Shown: positions 25,482-33,902 of the stretch, piece by piece
Position numbering within the stretch: the stretch's first letter is position 1
Layout: the number at the start of each line of letters is the position of its first letter
DNA from: Parvibaculum sp.
Lineage (GTDB): Bacteria; Pseudomonadota; Alphaproteobacteria; Parvibaculales; Parvibaculaceae
DNA length: 64,000 nucleotides
Assembly (NCBI RefSeq): GCF_030694575.1
Contig: NZ_JAUYUS010000117.1
Location: forward strand, 1 to 64,000
Direction: 5' to 3'
Translations under genes and position numbers: made by a program
Notes under the pieces: generated by a model
Database searches by the model: none
Seen by the model: the letters and a program-made list of their open reading frames with translations, nothing else
What the model was told of the DNA's origin: nothing

Positions 25482-26738
25482 ATGACCGAAGCCGCCGCTC
25501 TCAAGCGCGAAGTCTGCGACGCCATCGACGCCATGTCCGCCGAGCTTCTGGGGGTCAGCCACGAAATCCATTCGAAGCCCGAACTCGCCTTCCACGAGCA
25601 CGAGGCCGCGCGCATCCTCACCGCCGCGCTCGACAAGGCCAACCTCCCCGTCACGCGCGGCGCCTTCGGCCTCCCGACCGCTTACGCCTCGAGTTTCGGT
25701 GAGCGCGGCCCCGAAGTCGCGATCCTTTCCGAATACGACGCCCTCCCCGGCATCGGCCATTCCTGCGGCCACAACATCATCGCCACCACCGGCCTCGGCG
25801 CCTCGCTCGCGCTGGCGAAGCTGGGCGCGAAGCTTCCCGGCCGCGTCCGCTATCTCGGCACGCCGGCGGAGGAGCAGGGCGGCGGCAAGGAACTGATGGC
25901 GCAGGAAGGCGCCTTCGACAAACTGGATGCGGCCATGATGGTGCATCCGGCCGGCGTCGATCTCGTCACCATGCCCTGCATCTGCGTCTCGGAAGTCGCC
26001 GTCACCTATCGCGGCCGCTCGGCGCATGCCTCCGCCATGCCGCATATGGGATTGAACGCGCTCGACGCCCTCATCACCGCCTATCAGGCGATCGCCCAGC
26101 TCCGCCAGCACATCAAGCCGACCGAGCGCATCCACGGCATCATAAAAAAAGGCGGCAGCGCGCCCAACATCGTGCCGGACGAAACCGCCGGCCTCTTCTA
26201 TGTCCGCGCCGCCTCCGCCGAAGACCTCGCGCCCTTGAAGGCGCGCGTCCAGGCCTGCTTCGAGGCGGGCGCGCTGGCGACCGGCTGCACGGCGGAAATC
26301 AAATGGGCCAAGGCCGATTATCTCGACCTCAAGACCAGCATGCCCATCGCCGACGCCTATGAGGCGAATGCCCGCGCCCTCGGCCGCGACTTCTTTCCCT
26401 TGTCGAAAATGCCCGCCGGTTCCTCCGGCAGCACCGACATGGGCAATGTCAGCCACCGCGTACCCTCGATCCACCCGATGATCGCCTGCGCACCGCCCCA
26501 TGTCGTGATCCACAATCCGGAATTCGCGAAATGGGCCGCCTCCGAGTTGGGCGACAAGGCCTGCCTCGACGGCGCCAAGGCGCTCGCCATGACCGCCATC
26601 GACTTCATGACCGACGCCGCCATGCGCGAAAAGGCGAAAGCGGATTTCGCGGCCACCGCCGCCAGCTCCGCCCGCTCCGTCGCCGCCGCCTACGACCCGA
26701 ACGGCGCCACCAACATCGGCGGCTGCGGCTGCATGTAA
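25482..26738 (+). CDS. M20 family amidohydrolase, AbgB/p-aminobenzoyl-glutamate hydrolase-like
   Basis: A 418-residue M20 dipeptidase/amidohydrolase. Metal and catalytic residues are visible: H in SEYDALPGIGHSCGHN, EE in GTPAEEQGGG and H in MVHPAG. The dimerisation lid (YRGRSAHASAMPHMGLNALD) is intact. Such enzymes cleave N-acyl amino acids or p-aminobenzoyl-glutamate. The C-terminus ends in a cysteine-containing GGCGCM tail, unusual for the family. ATG 25482 follows GGGGAGA. Confidence 0.85.
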   Translation: MTEAAALKREVCDAIDAMSAELLGVSHEIHSKPELAFHEHEAARILTAALDKANLPVTRGAFGLPTAYASSFGERGPEVAILSEYDALPGIGHSCGHNIIATTGLGASLALAKLGAKLPGRVRYLGTPAEEQGGGKELMAQEGAFDKLDAAMMVHPAGVDLVTMPCICVSEVAVTYRGRSAHASAMPHMGLNALDALITAYQAIAQLRQHIKPTERIHGIIKKGGSAPNIVPDETAGLFYVRAASAEDLAPLKARVQACFEAGALATGCTAEIKWAKADYLDLKTSMPIADAYEANARALGRDFFPLSKMPAGSSGSTDMGNVSHRVPSIHPMIACAPPHVVIHNPEFAKWAASELGDKACLDGAKALAMTAIDFMTDAAMREKAKADFAATAASSARSVAAAYDPNGATNIGGCGCM

Positions 26739-26837
26739 GACTGGAAAAGTTGAGGAGTGCGGCCCCGATCTTGACGCGCCCGGGCAACAAGCTCACGCTC
26801 TCCCAACCGGCATGGGCCGGTATGGGGAGTGATGGAA

Positions 26838-27185
26838 ATGAAGACGGTCTGTGGATCAATCGTCGGCGTGCTCGCATTCTTCGGGCTGCTCGCCGGCGCG
26901 CAGGCGGAGGAACCAGCGGAAGATTCGCTGCGGACGTTCATCCTCGAATGCGACGACTATCTCGACGATTGCCGCGCCTATATGAACGACTTCATCCTGT
27001 CGGGACTGAAGCTCTCGAACAATCCGGAGCCGGCCTGCATTCCGGTCGAGCGTAACAAAGCGGCTGACATGATGATCGCCCGCCTGAGAGAGCTAGCCGG
27101 CGATTCCTGGTGGGCGGAGGAGCCCTACGGTAGCGCCATGATGCAGGCGATGACCGATGCCTTTCCCTGCCTGACGGACTACTGA
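26838..27185 (+). CDS. Secreted Rap1a/Tai-like protein
   Basis: A 115-residue exported protein (signal peptide to about residue 23, ending AQA). The spaced motifs CIP (67-69) and AFPC (108-111), with a helical stretch between, match the Rap1a/Tai family, which includes immunity proteins against Tae4 type VI effectors; many homologues in non-T6SS genomes have no known partner. No effector or secretion gene is nearby. ATG 26838 is best supported (GGGGAG upstream); GTG 26829 is possible. Confidence 0.55.
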   Translation: MKTVCGSIVGVLAFFGLLAGAQAEEPAEDSLRTFILECDDYLDDCRAYMNDFILSGLKLSNNPEPACIPVERNKAADMMIARLRELAGDSWWAEEPYGSAMMQAMTDAFPCLTDY

Positions 27186-27195
27186 AGCCCCTTCC

Positions 27196-28563
27196 TCACG
27201 GCAAATTCGGCGCCCGCTCCGTCTGCTCCACTTCCTCGACGAAACGCTCGTCGAGTTTGCGGCGCAACTCTTCCTGTTCCTTGAGCCCGATCGGATAGAA
27301 CCAGATGATCGCCGCCACCAGCGCATTGCAGATCATCGGCACGGCGACGAACACATAGGACAGCCCCTGCACCGCGCCCGGCGCATTCTCGCCCTGCGGG
27401 TTGAAGCCGATCAGCGCCAGCGTCCAGAACACGACGCCGACCGCCACCGCCCCGCCGATCTTCTGCGTCAGCGTCAGCAGCGCATAGAAAAGCCCCGTCC
27501 GTTTCTGCCCCGTCTCCAGTTCGTCGAGATCGGCCACATCCGCCATCATCGAGCGGTAAAGCGTCGTCGTCGTGCCGACATTGACGCCGAGGAAGAACAG
27601 CACCGCCGCCGCCACCCAGACATTGCCGAACGGAATGAGGAAGATCACCGGCGGAAAGAGAACATTGAACCCCGCCGCCACCACCACGGTGCGGTGCTTG
27701 CCGAGATAATAGCTCGCCTTCAGCACCAGCGGGATGAAGCCGATGCCGCCGAAGAAATAGAGCAGCAGCAACAGGCTCGCCGACGAGCCCACGCCCCAGA
27801 CCAGCGTCGCCTCGTACATGTACATCGACGCCAGCGCCGTGCCCGCGAAGCCCGAAAGGAAATCCGCCGCCAGCAGCCGCCGGAGCGGCACGTTGCGGAA
27901 CAGCGGCACCACCTGCGCGAGAAAACTCGCATGCTTCTGCGGCCGTGCCGGTTTTTCCGGCACCAGCCAGAGGTTGAGCCCGATCGCGATCGGCAGCACG
28001 ATCATGATGAACCAGCCCATCGAGGCGACGCGCGCCGCCTCCATGTTCTCCGGTCCCATCCGCTCGATCACCGCCGGCAGCAGCAGCACCAGCGGCACGC
28101 CGAGCAACTGGAACGCCTCGCGGAAACCCTGGATGCGCGAGCGCTCGTTATAGTCGTCGGAAAGCTCCGCCGCCCATGCCATGTGCGACAGCGTCAGCAG
28201 CGTCCAGCCGATATAGAGAAAGAACATCCACGCCAGCAGATAGAAGCTCGTCACCGGCGCCGTCGGCACGAACACCATATAGGCCGACAGCATGAGGATC
28301 GGCACCGACAGCACGATCCAGTGCCGCCGCCTGCCCCAGCGCGAGGGAAACTTGTCGGACAGCACCCCCATCGCCGGATCGGTGAAGACGTCCCAGAACC
28401 GCGCCAGCATGAAGATCGTGCCGACCGCGGCAAGCCCCAGCCCCATCGGCCCGGCATAGAAATGCGGCAGGTAGACGCCGATCGGAAGCCCGAGCGCGCC
28501 GATGGGAAGGGCGGGCCCGGAGAAGGCGGCCAGGCGCCACGACGACAAGCGTTTAGCGTTCAT
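27196..28563 (-). CDS. GPH-type MFS transporter
   Basis: A 455-residue transporter of the glycoside-pentoside-hexuronide (MelB) branch of the major facilitator superfamily: twelve membrane segments, FWDVFTDPAMGVLSD in the first half and the RWGRRRHW cytoplasmic loop. It would move a small organic molecule with a cation. It is a close paralogue of the transporter at 29347, matching through the first 200 residues. Substrate unknown. The next gene on this strand is the alpha/beta hydrolase. Confidence 0.85.
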   Translation of the reverse strand: MNAKRLSSWRLAAFSGPALPIGALGLPIGVYLPHFYAGPMGLGLAAVGTIFMLARFWDVFTDPAMGVLSDKFPSRWGRRRHWIVLSVPILMLSAYMVFVPTAPVTSFYLLAWMFFLYIGWTLLTLSHMAWAAELSDDYNERSRIQGFREAFQLLGVPLVLLLPAVIERMGPENMEAARVASMGWFIMIVLPIAIGLNLWLVPEKPARPQKHASFLAQVVPLFRNVPLRRLLAADFLSGFAGTALASMYMYEATLVWGVGSSASLLLLLYFFGGIGFIPLVLKASYYLGKHRTVVVAAGFNVLFPPVIFLIPFGNVWVAAAVLFFLGVNVGTTTTLYRSMMADVADLDELETGQKRTGLFYALLTLTQKIGGAVAVGVVFWTLALIGFNPQGENAPGAVQGLSYVFVAVPMICNALVAAIIWFYPIGLKEQEELRRKLDERFVEEVEQTERAPNLP

Positions 28564-28591
28564 ATTGCTGCTCAGCCTCGACAGTTCGAAT

Positions 28592-29344
28592 TCAGATATA
28601 GCCGGTGAGAAAATCCATGACCGCGCCCTTGAACATCGGGTTCGGCAGCGCGAACATATGATCCGTACCGGGAATGGTTTCCGCCTTCGCGCCCGGAATG
28701 CGCGCCGCGAGCACCGCCGGATCGCCCGCCATGTCGTCCCGCGCGCCCGCGATCACCAGCGTCTCGTTGCGGATCTCGCCGAGGAAATCGGTTGCCGCCC
28801 CGCCGCGCGGCGCCCGCGCGCAGGCGGCAATCGCCCGCAGGTCCTGGCCGAGCCCTTCGGCATAGAGCCGGAAGCCCCGCGCCGTCCGGTCGCCGATCGT
28901 TTCCGGGTCCGCGGCTTCGAGCGCGTCGGCCGTCGCCGCGCCGAAGGACGACGGCTCCAGCATCCGCCCGCCGACGCCGCCCAGCACCACGAAGCGGAAC
29001 CGCGCGCCCTGTGTCGCGGCAAGCCGCATGGCGATCCCCGCCCCCATCGAATAGCCGATCAGGTCCGCCCGCTCGAGCCCCAGGTGATCGAGCAGCGCCA
29101 CCGCGTCCCCCGCCATCTTCTCCATCGTGTAGTCGGCCGGATCGTAAAGCTTCGCGCTCGCCCCGTGCCCGCGCAGGTCGAACGTCACGACCTTGCGCTT
29201 CGCCCGCGTCAGCGCCTGCACCCACCCCGTGCGGCCCCAATTGTCGTCGGCGGTCGCCGCGAAGCCATGCACCAGCAGGATCGGATATCCCTCCCCCGCT
29301 ACCTCATAGGCGATCTCGACGCCGCCGGATGAAAACACCGCCAT
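28592..29344 (-). CDS. Alpha/beta hydrolase
   Basis: A 250-residue hydrolase (ATG 29344), paralogous to the one at 24645. Nucleophile elbow GYSMGA, HGFAATADDNW, FDLRGHGASAK, and TDHMFALPN supply the triad and oxyanion. It sits between two paralogous MFS transporters, with 2 bp to the upstream transporter stop, so it is co-transcribed with it. The layout suggests import of an ester or amide that this enzyme cleaves. That coupling is inference. Confidence 0.85.
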   Translation of the reverse strand: MAVFSSGGVEIAYEVAGEGYPILLVHGFAATADDNWGRTGWVQALTRAKRKVVTFDLRGHGASAKLYDPADYTMEKMAGDAVALLDHLGLERADLIGYSMGAGIAMRLAATQGARFRFVVLGGVGGRMLEPSSFGAATADALEAADPETIGDRTARGFRLYAEGLGQDLRAIAACARAPRGGAATDFLGEIRNETLVIAGARDDMAGDPAVLAARIPGAKAETIPGTDHMFALPNPMFKGAVMDFLTGYI

Positions 29345-29346
29345 CC

Positions 29347-30792
29347 TCAATCCGCCGCCACGCCGGAGGATTGCGCGTCCGAAGGCTGCCCCGTCCGCAT
29401 GGCGATGGCCGCCGCCGCCGCTTCCAGCCCGCGCTCTTCCAGTATCGCGCGGTTCGCCTGCTGCGCCTTCTCGTCGATGGGGAAGAACCACATGATGCCC
29501 GCGACCGCGATGCTGATGACGCAGGCCGGCCACACATAGACCATGCGCAGCCCGTCGAGCGCGGCCTGCGTGTTCTCGCCCCCGGCGCGGAAGCCGATGG
29601 CGTCGAGCAGCGTATAGCCCATGAAGATCGCCACCGCCGCGCCGATCTTGTTGGTCGATGTCAGCATCGAATAGAAAAGCCCCGTCCGCTGCTGATGCGT
29701 GATCACCGTGTCGTGGTCCGCGACGTCGGCCATGATCGAGCGGAACAGGAACGGCCCCGCCGCCATGTTGACGCCGCAAAGGATCCACACCGCCAGCGCC
29801 GCGCCCGCATTCCCCGCCGGCACCAGCAGGATGAGCGGCACGCTCGCCGCGTTGAACAGCGCCGAATAGGCCGCCGTCCTGTGCTTGCCGAGCTTCCGGC
29901 TCACCCACAGGATCATCGGAATGAAGGCGACGCCCGAGAGGAAATAGCCGAGCAGCATCAGGCTCGAATATTTGCCGAGCTGCAGCGCGTCTTCCGCGAG
30001 AAACAGGAACATCGACGCGACGAGCCCGCCCGACACGCCGGAAATGAGGTCCGCCGCGAGCACGATCTGCAGCGGCCGGCTGCTCACCAGCGCGCCCACC
30101 GCCTGCCGCATCGGCACATGCACCGGCGGCTTCGTCGGCCGTTCCGGCACCTTCCACACGGCCAGCGCCACCGTCAGCGGCAGCAGGATCAGCACGAACC
30201 AGCCCATCGAGGCGACGCGCGCCGAGGCGAGGTTCTCCGGCTCGAGCTGCTCGATCATCACCGGCAGCATCAGCACGAACACCATGCCGAGAATGAGCAG
30301 CACCTCGCGCGCGCCCTGCACGCGCGAGCGTTCGTGATAGATGGGCGTCAGCTCCGCCCCCCACGACATGTGCGAAATCGTCAGCAGCGTCCAGCCGACA
30401 TAGAGAATGAAGAGCCAGAAGATGAGGTAGCTCGCGCTCACCGTGCCCGGCGGCATGAAGATCATGAACACCGACACCAGCATGATCGGCACCGAGGCGA
30501 CGATCCAGTGCCGCCGCCTGCCCCACCTGGTCTCGTATTTGTCGGAGAGAATGCCGAGCACGGGATCGGTGAACACGTCCCAGAACCGCGCCAGCATGAA
30601 GATCGCGCCCACCACCGGCAGCCCGAGCCCGAGCGTGCCCGCATAGAAAGGCGGCAGGTGAACGACGAGAGGTAACCCCATCGCGGAAATCGGCACCGCC
30701 GGCAGCGCAAAGGCAAACAGCGTCCAGCGCGATAGCGGCGCGCCCTCTGCGCCACGCGCAGCGGCATGGCCGGTCGAGGCCGCGTTCTTCAT
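29347..30792 (-). CDS. GPH-type MFS transporter
   Basis: A 481-residue GPH/MelB-type transporter, paralogue of the one at 27196 (FWDVFTDPVLGILSDK, RWGRRRHW, YVGWTLLTISHMSWGAEL). It starts at ATG 30792 behind GGAGGAGG; the open frame extends further but includes non-family sequence. Twelve membrane segments are expected. It leads the transporter-hydrolase-transporter unit. Confidence 0.85.
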   Translation of the reverse strand: MKNAASTGHAAARGAEGAPLSRWTLFAFALPAVPISAMGLPLVVHLPPFYAGTLGLGLPVVGAIFMLARFWDVFTDPVLGILSDKYETRWGRRRHWIVASVPIMLVSVFMIFMPPGTVSASYLIFWLFILYVGWTLLTISHMSWGAELTPIYHERSRVQGAREVLLILGMVFVLMLPVMIEQLEPENLASARVASMGWFVLILLPLTVALAVWKVPERPTKPPVHVPMRQAVGALVSSRPLQIVLAADLISGVSGGLVASMFLFLAEDALQLGKYSSLMLLGYFLSGVAFIPMILWVSRKLGKHRTAAYSALFNAASVPLILLVPAGNAGAALAVWILCGVNMAAGPFLFRSIMADVADHDTVITHQQRTGLFYSMLTSTNKIGAAVAIFMGYTLLDAIGFRAGGENTQAALDGLRMVYVWPACVISIAVAGIMWFFPIDEKAQQANRAILEERGLEAAAAAIAMRTGQPSDAQSSGVAAD

Positions 30793-31057
30793 CTCGGGAG
30801 TTCCTCCTCCATGTGTCCGGCCGCGGGCTCTTCGGCCCGTCATTGCCGCTACGCAATTATGGCCGATGCACCCCCGCCCGACCAAGCACCTTCGCTCCCC
30901 CCAACCTCACATTTTCGTAAGGGTGAGGTCCGGTTTGCGAAGCAAACGCAAAGGGCCGGTGGCCCTTTGCGAGGACCGAACGCCCGGAGCCATGCGAAGG
31001 GCCGGTCCGGCGGGCATTCCATCGCATAACCACGCCCCCGGCGAATCCCTCCTCTTC
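30793..31057. other. Hairpin-rich intergenic stretch
   Basis: No gene is seen. The block contains a perfect 11-bp hairpin (30947-30957 with 30961-30971, GGT loop), GTTTG-CGAAG-CAAAC just before it and CCTCAC/GTGAGG at 30905-30928. It is presumably the promoter region of the transporter unit plus a palindromic repeat. It continues into the MITE-like element at 31058. Confidence 0.5.
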
Positions 31058-31230
31058 CCACCCTCCCCTTGGGGGAGGGTCGACAAAATTCGAGCGCAGC
31101 GAAGAATTTTTCGGGGCGGGGTCGCCGTAGAACCCGCATACACAATCGGCAACGAGTTCACTCCACTTGCACGCCGAGCCCCCGCCCCAAACGGCCTTCA
31201 GCCGTTTGACCCTCCCCGAGGGGAGGGTGG
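31058..31230. repeat. MITE-like element, CCACCCTCCCC family (second near-complete copy)
   Basis: A 173-bp element: left end CCACCCTCCCC-TTG-GGGGAGGG, an internal AAAATTCGAGCG...GAATTTTTCG hairpin, an AAACGGC/GCCGTTT hairpin, and right end CCCTCCCC-GA-GGGGAGGGTGG. Ends differ slightly from the copy at 21645. No coding capacity. Confidence 0.75.
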
Positions 31231-31286
31231 AAGATTGGACTGAAGGTCAGCCCGCCCATCTCCTTCTTCCCGCCTTCCCCTTGCGC

Positions 31287-31322
31287 CGGCCGCCCGTTAT
31301 CCGTCGGCCGCCCGTTATCCGT
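31287..31322. repeat. 18-bp tandem duplication over a stop codon
   Basis: The unit CGGCCGCCCGTTATCCGT occurs twice in direct succession. The HD-protein gene (minus strand) ends with TAA inside the right-hand copy, so the duplicated copy lies just past the stop. Confidence 0.7.
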
Positions 31323-31902
31323 CGGCCGGCACCCTCTCCCGCCGGGGCGCAGCCAGGATGCGGTGCAGCATCGGCTCGAAAAAGTCGAGCGGCAGCGAGC
31401 GGTAGTGGGGATCGAAGGCGGGCGCATCGTACTTCGCACAGAACTCCGCCGTCCGCTCGTAAAGCGGATTGCCCTTGAACTTGTCCCGCCCGTTCCGGTC
31501 CATGCCGAGATAGTGGAAGAAGTAATAACCCTGGAAAATTCCGTGATGCGCGACCATCCAGTGATTCTCCGGGCTGACGAACGGCTTCAGGATTGCCGCC
31601 GCGATATCAGGGTGATTATAGCTCCCCAGCGTGTCGCCGATGTCGTGCAGCAGCGCACAGACGACATATTCCTCGTCCCGCCCGTCATGATGCGCCCGCG
31701 TCGCCGTCTGCATGCTGTGCGTCAGCCGGTCGACGATGAACCCGCCATAATCCCCGTCCAGCAGCCTCAGATGATCGAGCACCCGCAGCGGCAGCTTCGC
31801 CGCGAAAGGCAGAAACTCATCGGCGATCCGGCTCCAGTCCTCCTGCGTCCCCTCTGCCATATCGGTAAATGTCGCGCGGAGATGAGGTGTTGAAGACGAC
31901 AT
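31315..31902 (-). CDS. HD-domain protein, PhnZ/TmpB-like
   Basis: A 195-residue HD-superfamily metal protein. Candidate ligands are H62, the HD pair H86/D87 in LLHDIGD, H97 and H119/H120. The overall order (THSMQTATRAH, LLHDIGD, NHPDIAAAIL, HHGIFQGYYF) resembles the mixed-valent di-iron oxygenases PhnZ and TmpB rather than nucleotide hydrolases, but this is pattern judgement. It follows the aldolase gene by 32 bp and is probably in its operon. The stop lies within a tandem duplication. Confidence 0.65.
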   Translation of the reverse strand: MSSSTPHLRATFTDMAEGTQEDWSRIADEFLPFAAKLPLRVLDHLRLLDGDYGGFIVDRLTHSMQTATRAHHDGRDEEYVVCALLHDIGDTLGSYNHPDIAAAILKPFVSPENHWMVAHHGIFQGYYFFHYLGMDRNGRDKFKGNPLYERTAEFCAKYDAPAFDPHYRSLPLDFFEPMLHRILAAPRRERVPADG

Positions 31903-31934
31903 GGGATGTTCCTTTCGATTGATTTGCAAATGCC

Positions 31935-32708
31935 TTACTCCCGAAACGAAGGATCGAGCCGCTCCATCTTCCGCATCACCGCCGGCCACACGCGGTCCGA
32001 ACCGCTATTGCCGAGCGTCTGCTTCACCTGGGCGCCGATGCCGTCAAGGATCGCGCGCGGTATCTCGATGAGTTCCGCTCCGCCCGCCTCCGCCATCACC
32101 TGCACTTCGCAGGCGCGCTGCAGCGTGAACATGGCGAGAAAGGCATCGCCGACGCTCCGCCCGCAGGTCAGCAGCCCGTGATTTTCCAGGATCATCATTT
32201 TGGCGCGGCCTAGATCGGCCTGCAGCCGCGGCTTCTCTTCCGCCTCCAGCGCCACGCCCTCGTAAGCGTGATAGGAAATCGACGCCAACGCATAAAGCGC
32301 CGTCTGCGACACGGGGCGCAGCCCGCCCTTCCGGCACGACACGGCCACGCCCTCCGGCGTATGCAGATGGATGACGCAATGCGCATCCGCCCGCGCCTCA
32401 TGCACCGCGCTGTGGATGATGAAGCCGGCAGGGATCACATCATAAGACGACGGCAGAACCTTGTTGCCCTCGATGTCGAGCTTCACCAGCGACGACGCCG
32501 TCACCTCTTCGAACATCAATCCGTAAGGGTTGAGCAGGAAATGCCCGTCCTCCCCCGGTACCCGCGCCGAAATATGCGTGAAGACGAGATCGTCCCAGCC
32601 CAGATGCGCGATCATTCGGTAGCAGGCCGCAAGCTCCACCCGCAGCGCCCATTCCGCCTCGCTCACCTGGCCTCTCACCGGCGTTTCCACCAAAGCGCTC
32701 ATCGCCAT
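31935..32708 (-). CDS. Class II aldolase/adducin family protein
   Basis: A 257-residue class II aldolase-fold protein. Zinc-type histidines are H114 and H116 in VIHLHTPEG, with another in the ENHGLL segment near residue 173. NPYGLMFEEVTASSLVKLD is the common substrate-side block. Family members cleave or decarboxylate small hydroxy-sugars or acids. ATG 32708 follows GAGGAG. With the HD protein it forms a two-gene unit divergent from a Crp/Fnr regulator. Confidence 0.8.
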   Translation of the reverse strand: MAMSALVETPVRGQVSEAEWALRVELAACYRMIAHLGWDDLVFTHISARVPGEDGHFLLNPYGLMFEEVTASSLVKLDIEGNKVLPSSYDVIPAGFIIHSAVHEARADAHCVIHLHTPEGVAVSCRKGGLRPVSQTALYALASISYHAYEGVALEAEEKPRLQADLGRAKMMILENHGLLTCGRSVGDAFLAMFTLQRACEVQVMAEAGGAELIEIPRAILDGIGAQVKQTLGNSGSDRVWPAVMRKMERLDPSFRE

Positions 32709-32758
32709 CCCGCATCTCCTCTTGTTGATGCGGCGGAGACTAGGCCCATCCGTCAAAT

Positions 32759-32784
32759 CGAATTGTCAGATACTTGACAATTCG
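32759..32784. promoter_or_regulatory. Crp/Fnr-type operator palindrome
   Basis: A perfect 10-bp inverted repeat CGAATTGTCA-N6-TGACAATTCG, containing the TTGTCA-N6-TGACAA core expected for this regulator family. It is centred about 60 bp from both divergent start codons, between the aldolase operon and the regulator, so auto-regulation plus control of the operon is likely. Confidence 0.75.
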
Positions 32785-32830
32785 CGCGCTTTTTCCGCCA
32801 ATGCCGGTCTGCCGGATGTATAGGTGCCAC

Positions 32831-33550
32831 ATGAACGGGAAAGCCCTGCGTCATATCCTCTCGCGTTCCGAATGGTTCGCCGCGCTGCCGCCGGCGCTGG
32901 CGGAAGGCATCGTCGCGGAAGCCCGCATCCGCCGCTTCCGCAACCAGCCGATCTATCTCACGGGCGACGCACCGAACGGCCTCTTCCTGCTGCTCGCGGG
33001 CGAGGTCCGCATCGTCCATTACGCGGGAGACGGCAGTCCTGCCCTTCTCGGCGCCACCAATCCCGGCACATGGTTCGGCGAATCCTCCATGCTGGATGGC
33101 CGCCCCCGCTTCTCGGACGCCGTCGCCATCGGCGAGGCAAGCGTGCTGCAGCTCGCTCCCCCTGCCTTCCGCAAGCTTACCGAAGGGAGCGCGGCACATT
33201 ATGCCGCCTTCACCCGCCTCCTCTGCGAGCACTACCGTCTCGCCATCGCCCATATCGTGAGTACGGCGACGCTCCCCGCCATGACCCGCCTCGCCCAGCG
33301 CCTGCTCTACTTCGCGGAGGAGGAAGGAAGGTCCCTCCCCGGCCGCCGCGCCGTCGAGTTCCGCCTCTCCCAGAAAGACCTCGCCACCACGGTCGGCATC
33401 TCCCGCCAGACGTTGAATGGCCTCCTCAAGCAACTGGAAACGCAAGGCCTCATCGAAACCGGTTACGCCAGAATCATCCTGAAAAAACCCGCCGCCCTCC
33501 AGCGCCTTGCCAGACGAGAGCCGGAGCAATTGCCCCAAGGCGGAAGCTGA
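32831..33550 (+). CDS. Crp/Fnr family transcriptional regulator
   Basis: A 239-residue regulator: N-terminal cyclic-nucleotide-type beta-roll (NQPIYLTGDAPNGLFLLLAGEVRIVH), dimer helix, and C-terminal winged helix-turn-helix (LSQKDLATTVGISRQTLNGLLKQLE). The N-terminus lacks the cysteine cluster of FNR, so it is not an oxygen sensor of that type; an effector is not evident. ATG 32831. It faces the aldolase/HD operon across a palindromic operator. Confidence 0.85.
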   Translation: MNGKALRHILSRSEWFAALPPALAEGIVAEARIRRFRNQPIYLTGDAPNGLFLLLAGEVRIVHYAGDGSPALLGATNPGTWFGESSMLDGRPRFSDAVAIGEASVLQLAPPAFRKLTEGSAAHYAAFTRLLCEHYRLAIAHIVSTATLPAMTRLAQRLLYFAEEEGRSLPGRRAVEFRLSQKDLATTVGISRQTLNGLLKQLETQGLIETGYARIILKKPAALQRLARREPEQLPQGGS

Positions 33551-33641
33551 AAAACGACACTCCCCTATCCCCGCTGTGGCCCATCCGCCACGTATTTGCC
33601 GCCTGCGCGAGAATTCTGCGCGCCGCCGCGAAATCCGGCCC

Positions 33642-33811
33642 GGCGATTTTCGATTTCAAGTGGGGATATCTTCAAATCCGCTTTTTGCGCCTCCGGGGCG
33701 TCCCGCCGGACGGCGTTCGGGATCATCCGTCTACGGATCATGAGGCCTTCCCTCCGCCCGGACCCGCCCTCTCGCGGCCGGGCGATTCCGGTTTCAAGAG
33801 GGGATATCTTC
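33642..33811 (-). repeat. Two copies of a motif of about 31 nt, GAAGATATCCCC-CTTGAAA
   Basis: On the minus strand both copies (33642-33673 and 33781-33811) read GAAGATATCCCC, one variable base, CTTGAAA, then a variable tail ending in ATCGCC. They differ by a one-base gap and a few substitutions. Both lie downstream of the minus-strand Pho box. Role unknown. Confidence 0.6.
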
Positions 33812-33873
33812 CGTCGCGCGCAGCCGCCCCGGGACCCCTCGGCACCCCCTCCCGCCCCGCCGGAAAGTGTTTG

Positions 33874-33902
33874 TGACATTTTCATGACAATACGATGACA
33901 GT
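33874..33902 (-). promoter_or_regulatory. Orphan Pho box (three units, minus strand)
   Basis: Read on the minus strand: CTGTCA near 33902, TTGTCA near 33891, ATGTCA near 33880, with units at exactly 11-nt spacing (33874, 33885, 33896). This fits PhoB direct repeats pointing left. No ORF follows in that direction before the convergent end of the Crp-type gene. Confidence 0.55.

Noticed and set aside
28592-30856. A single 754-residue protein spanning the hydrolase and the transporter region
   Set aside because: Only the last 250 residues are protein-like; the rest is the out-of-frame reading of the transporter gene.
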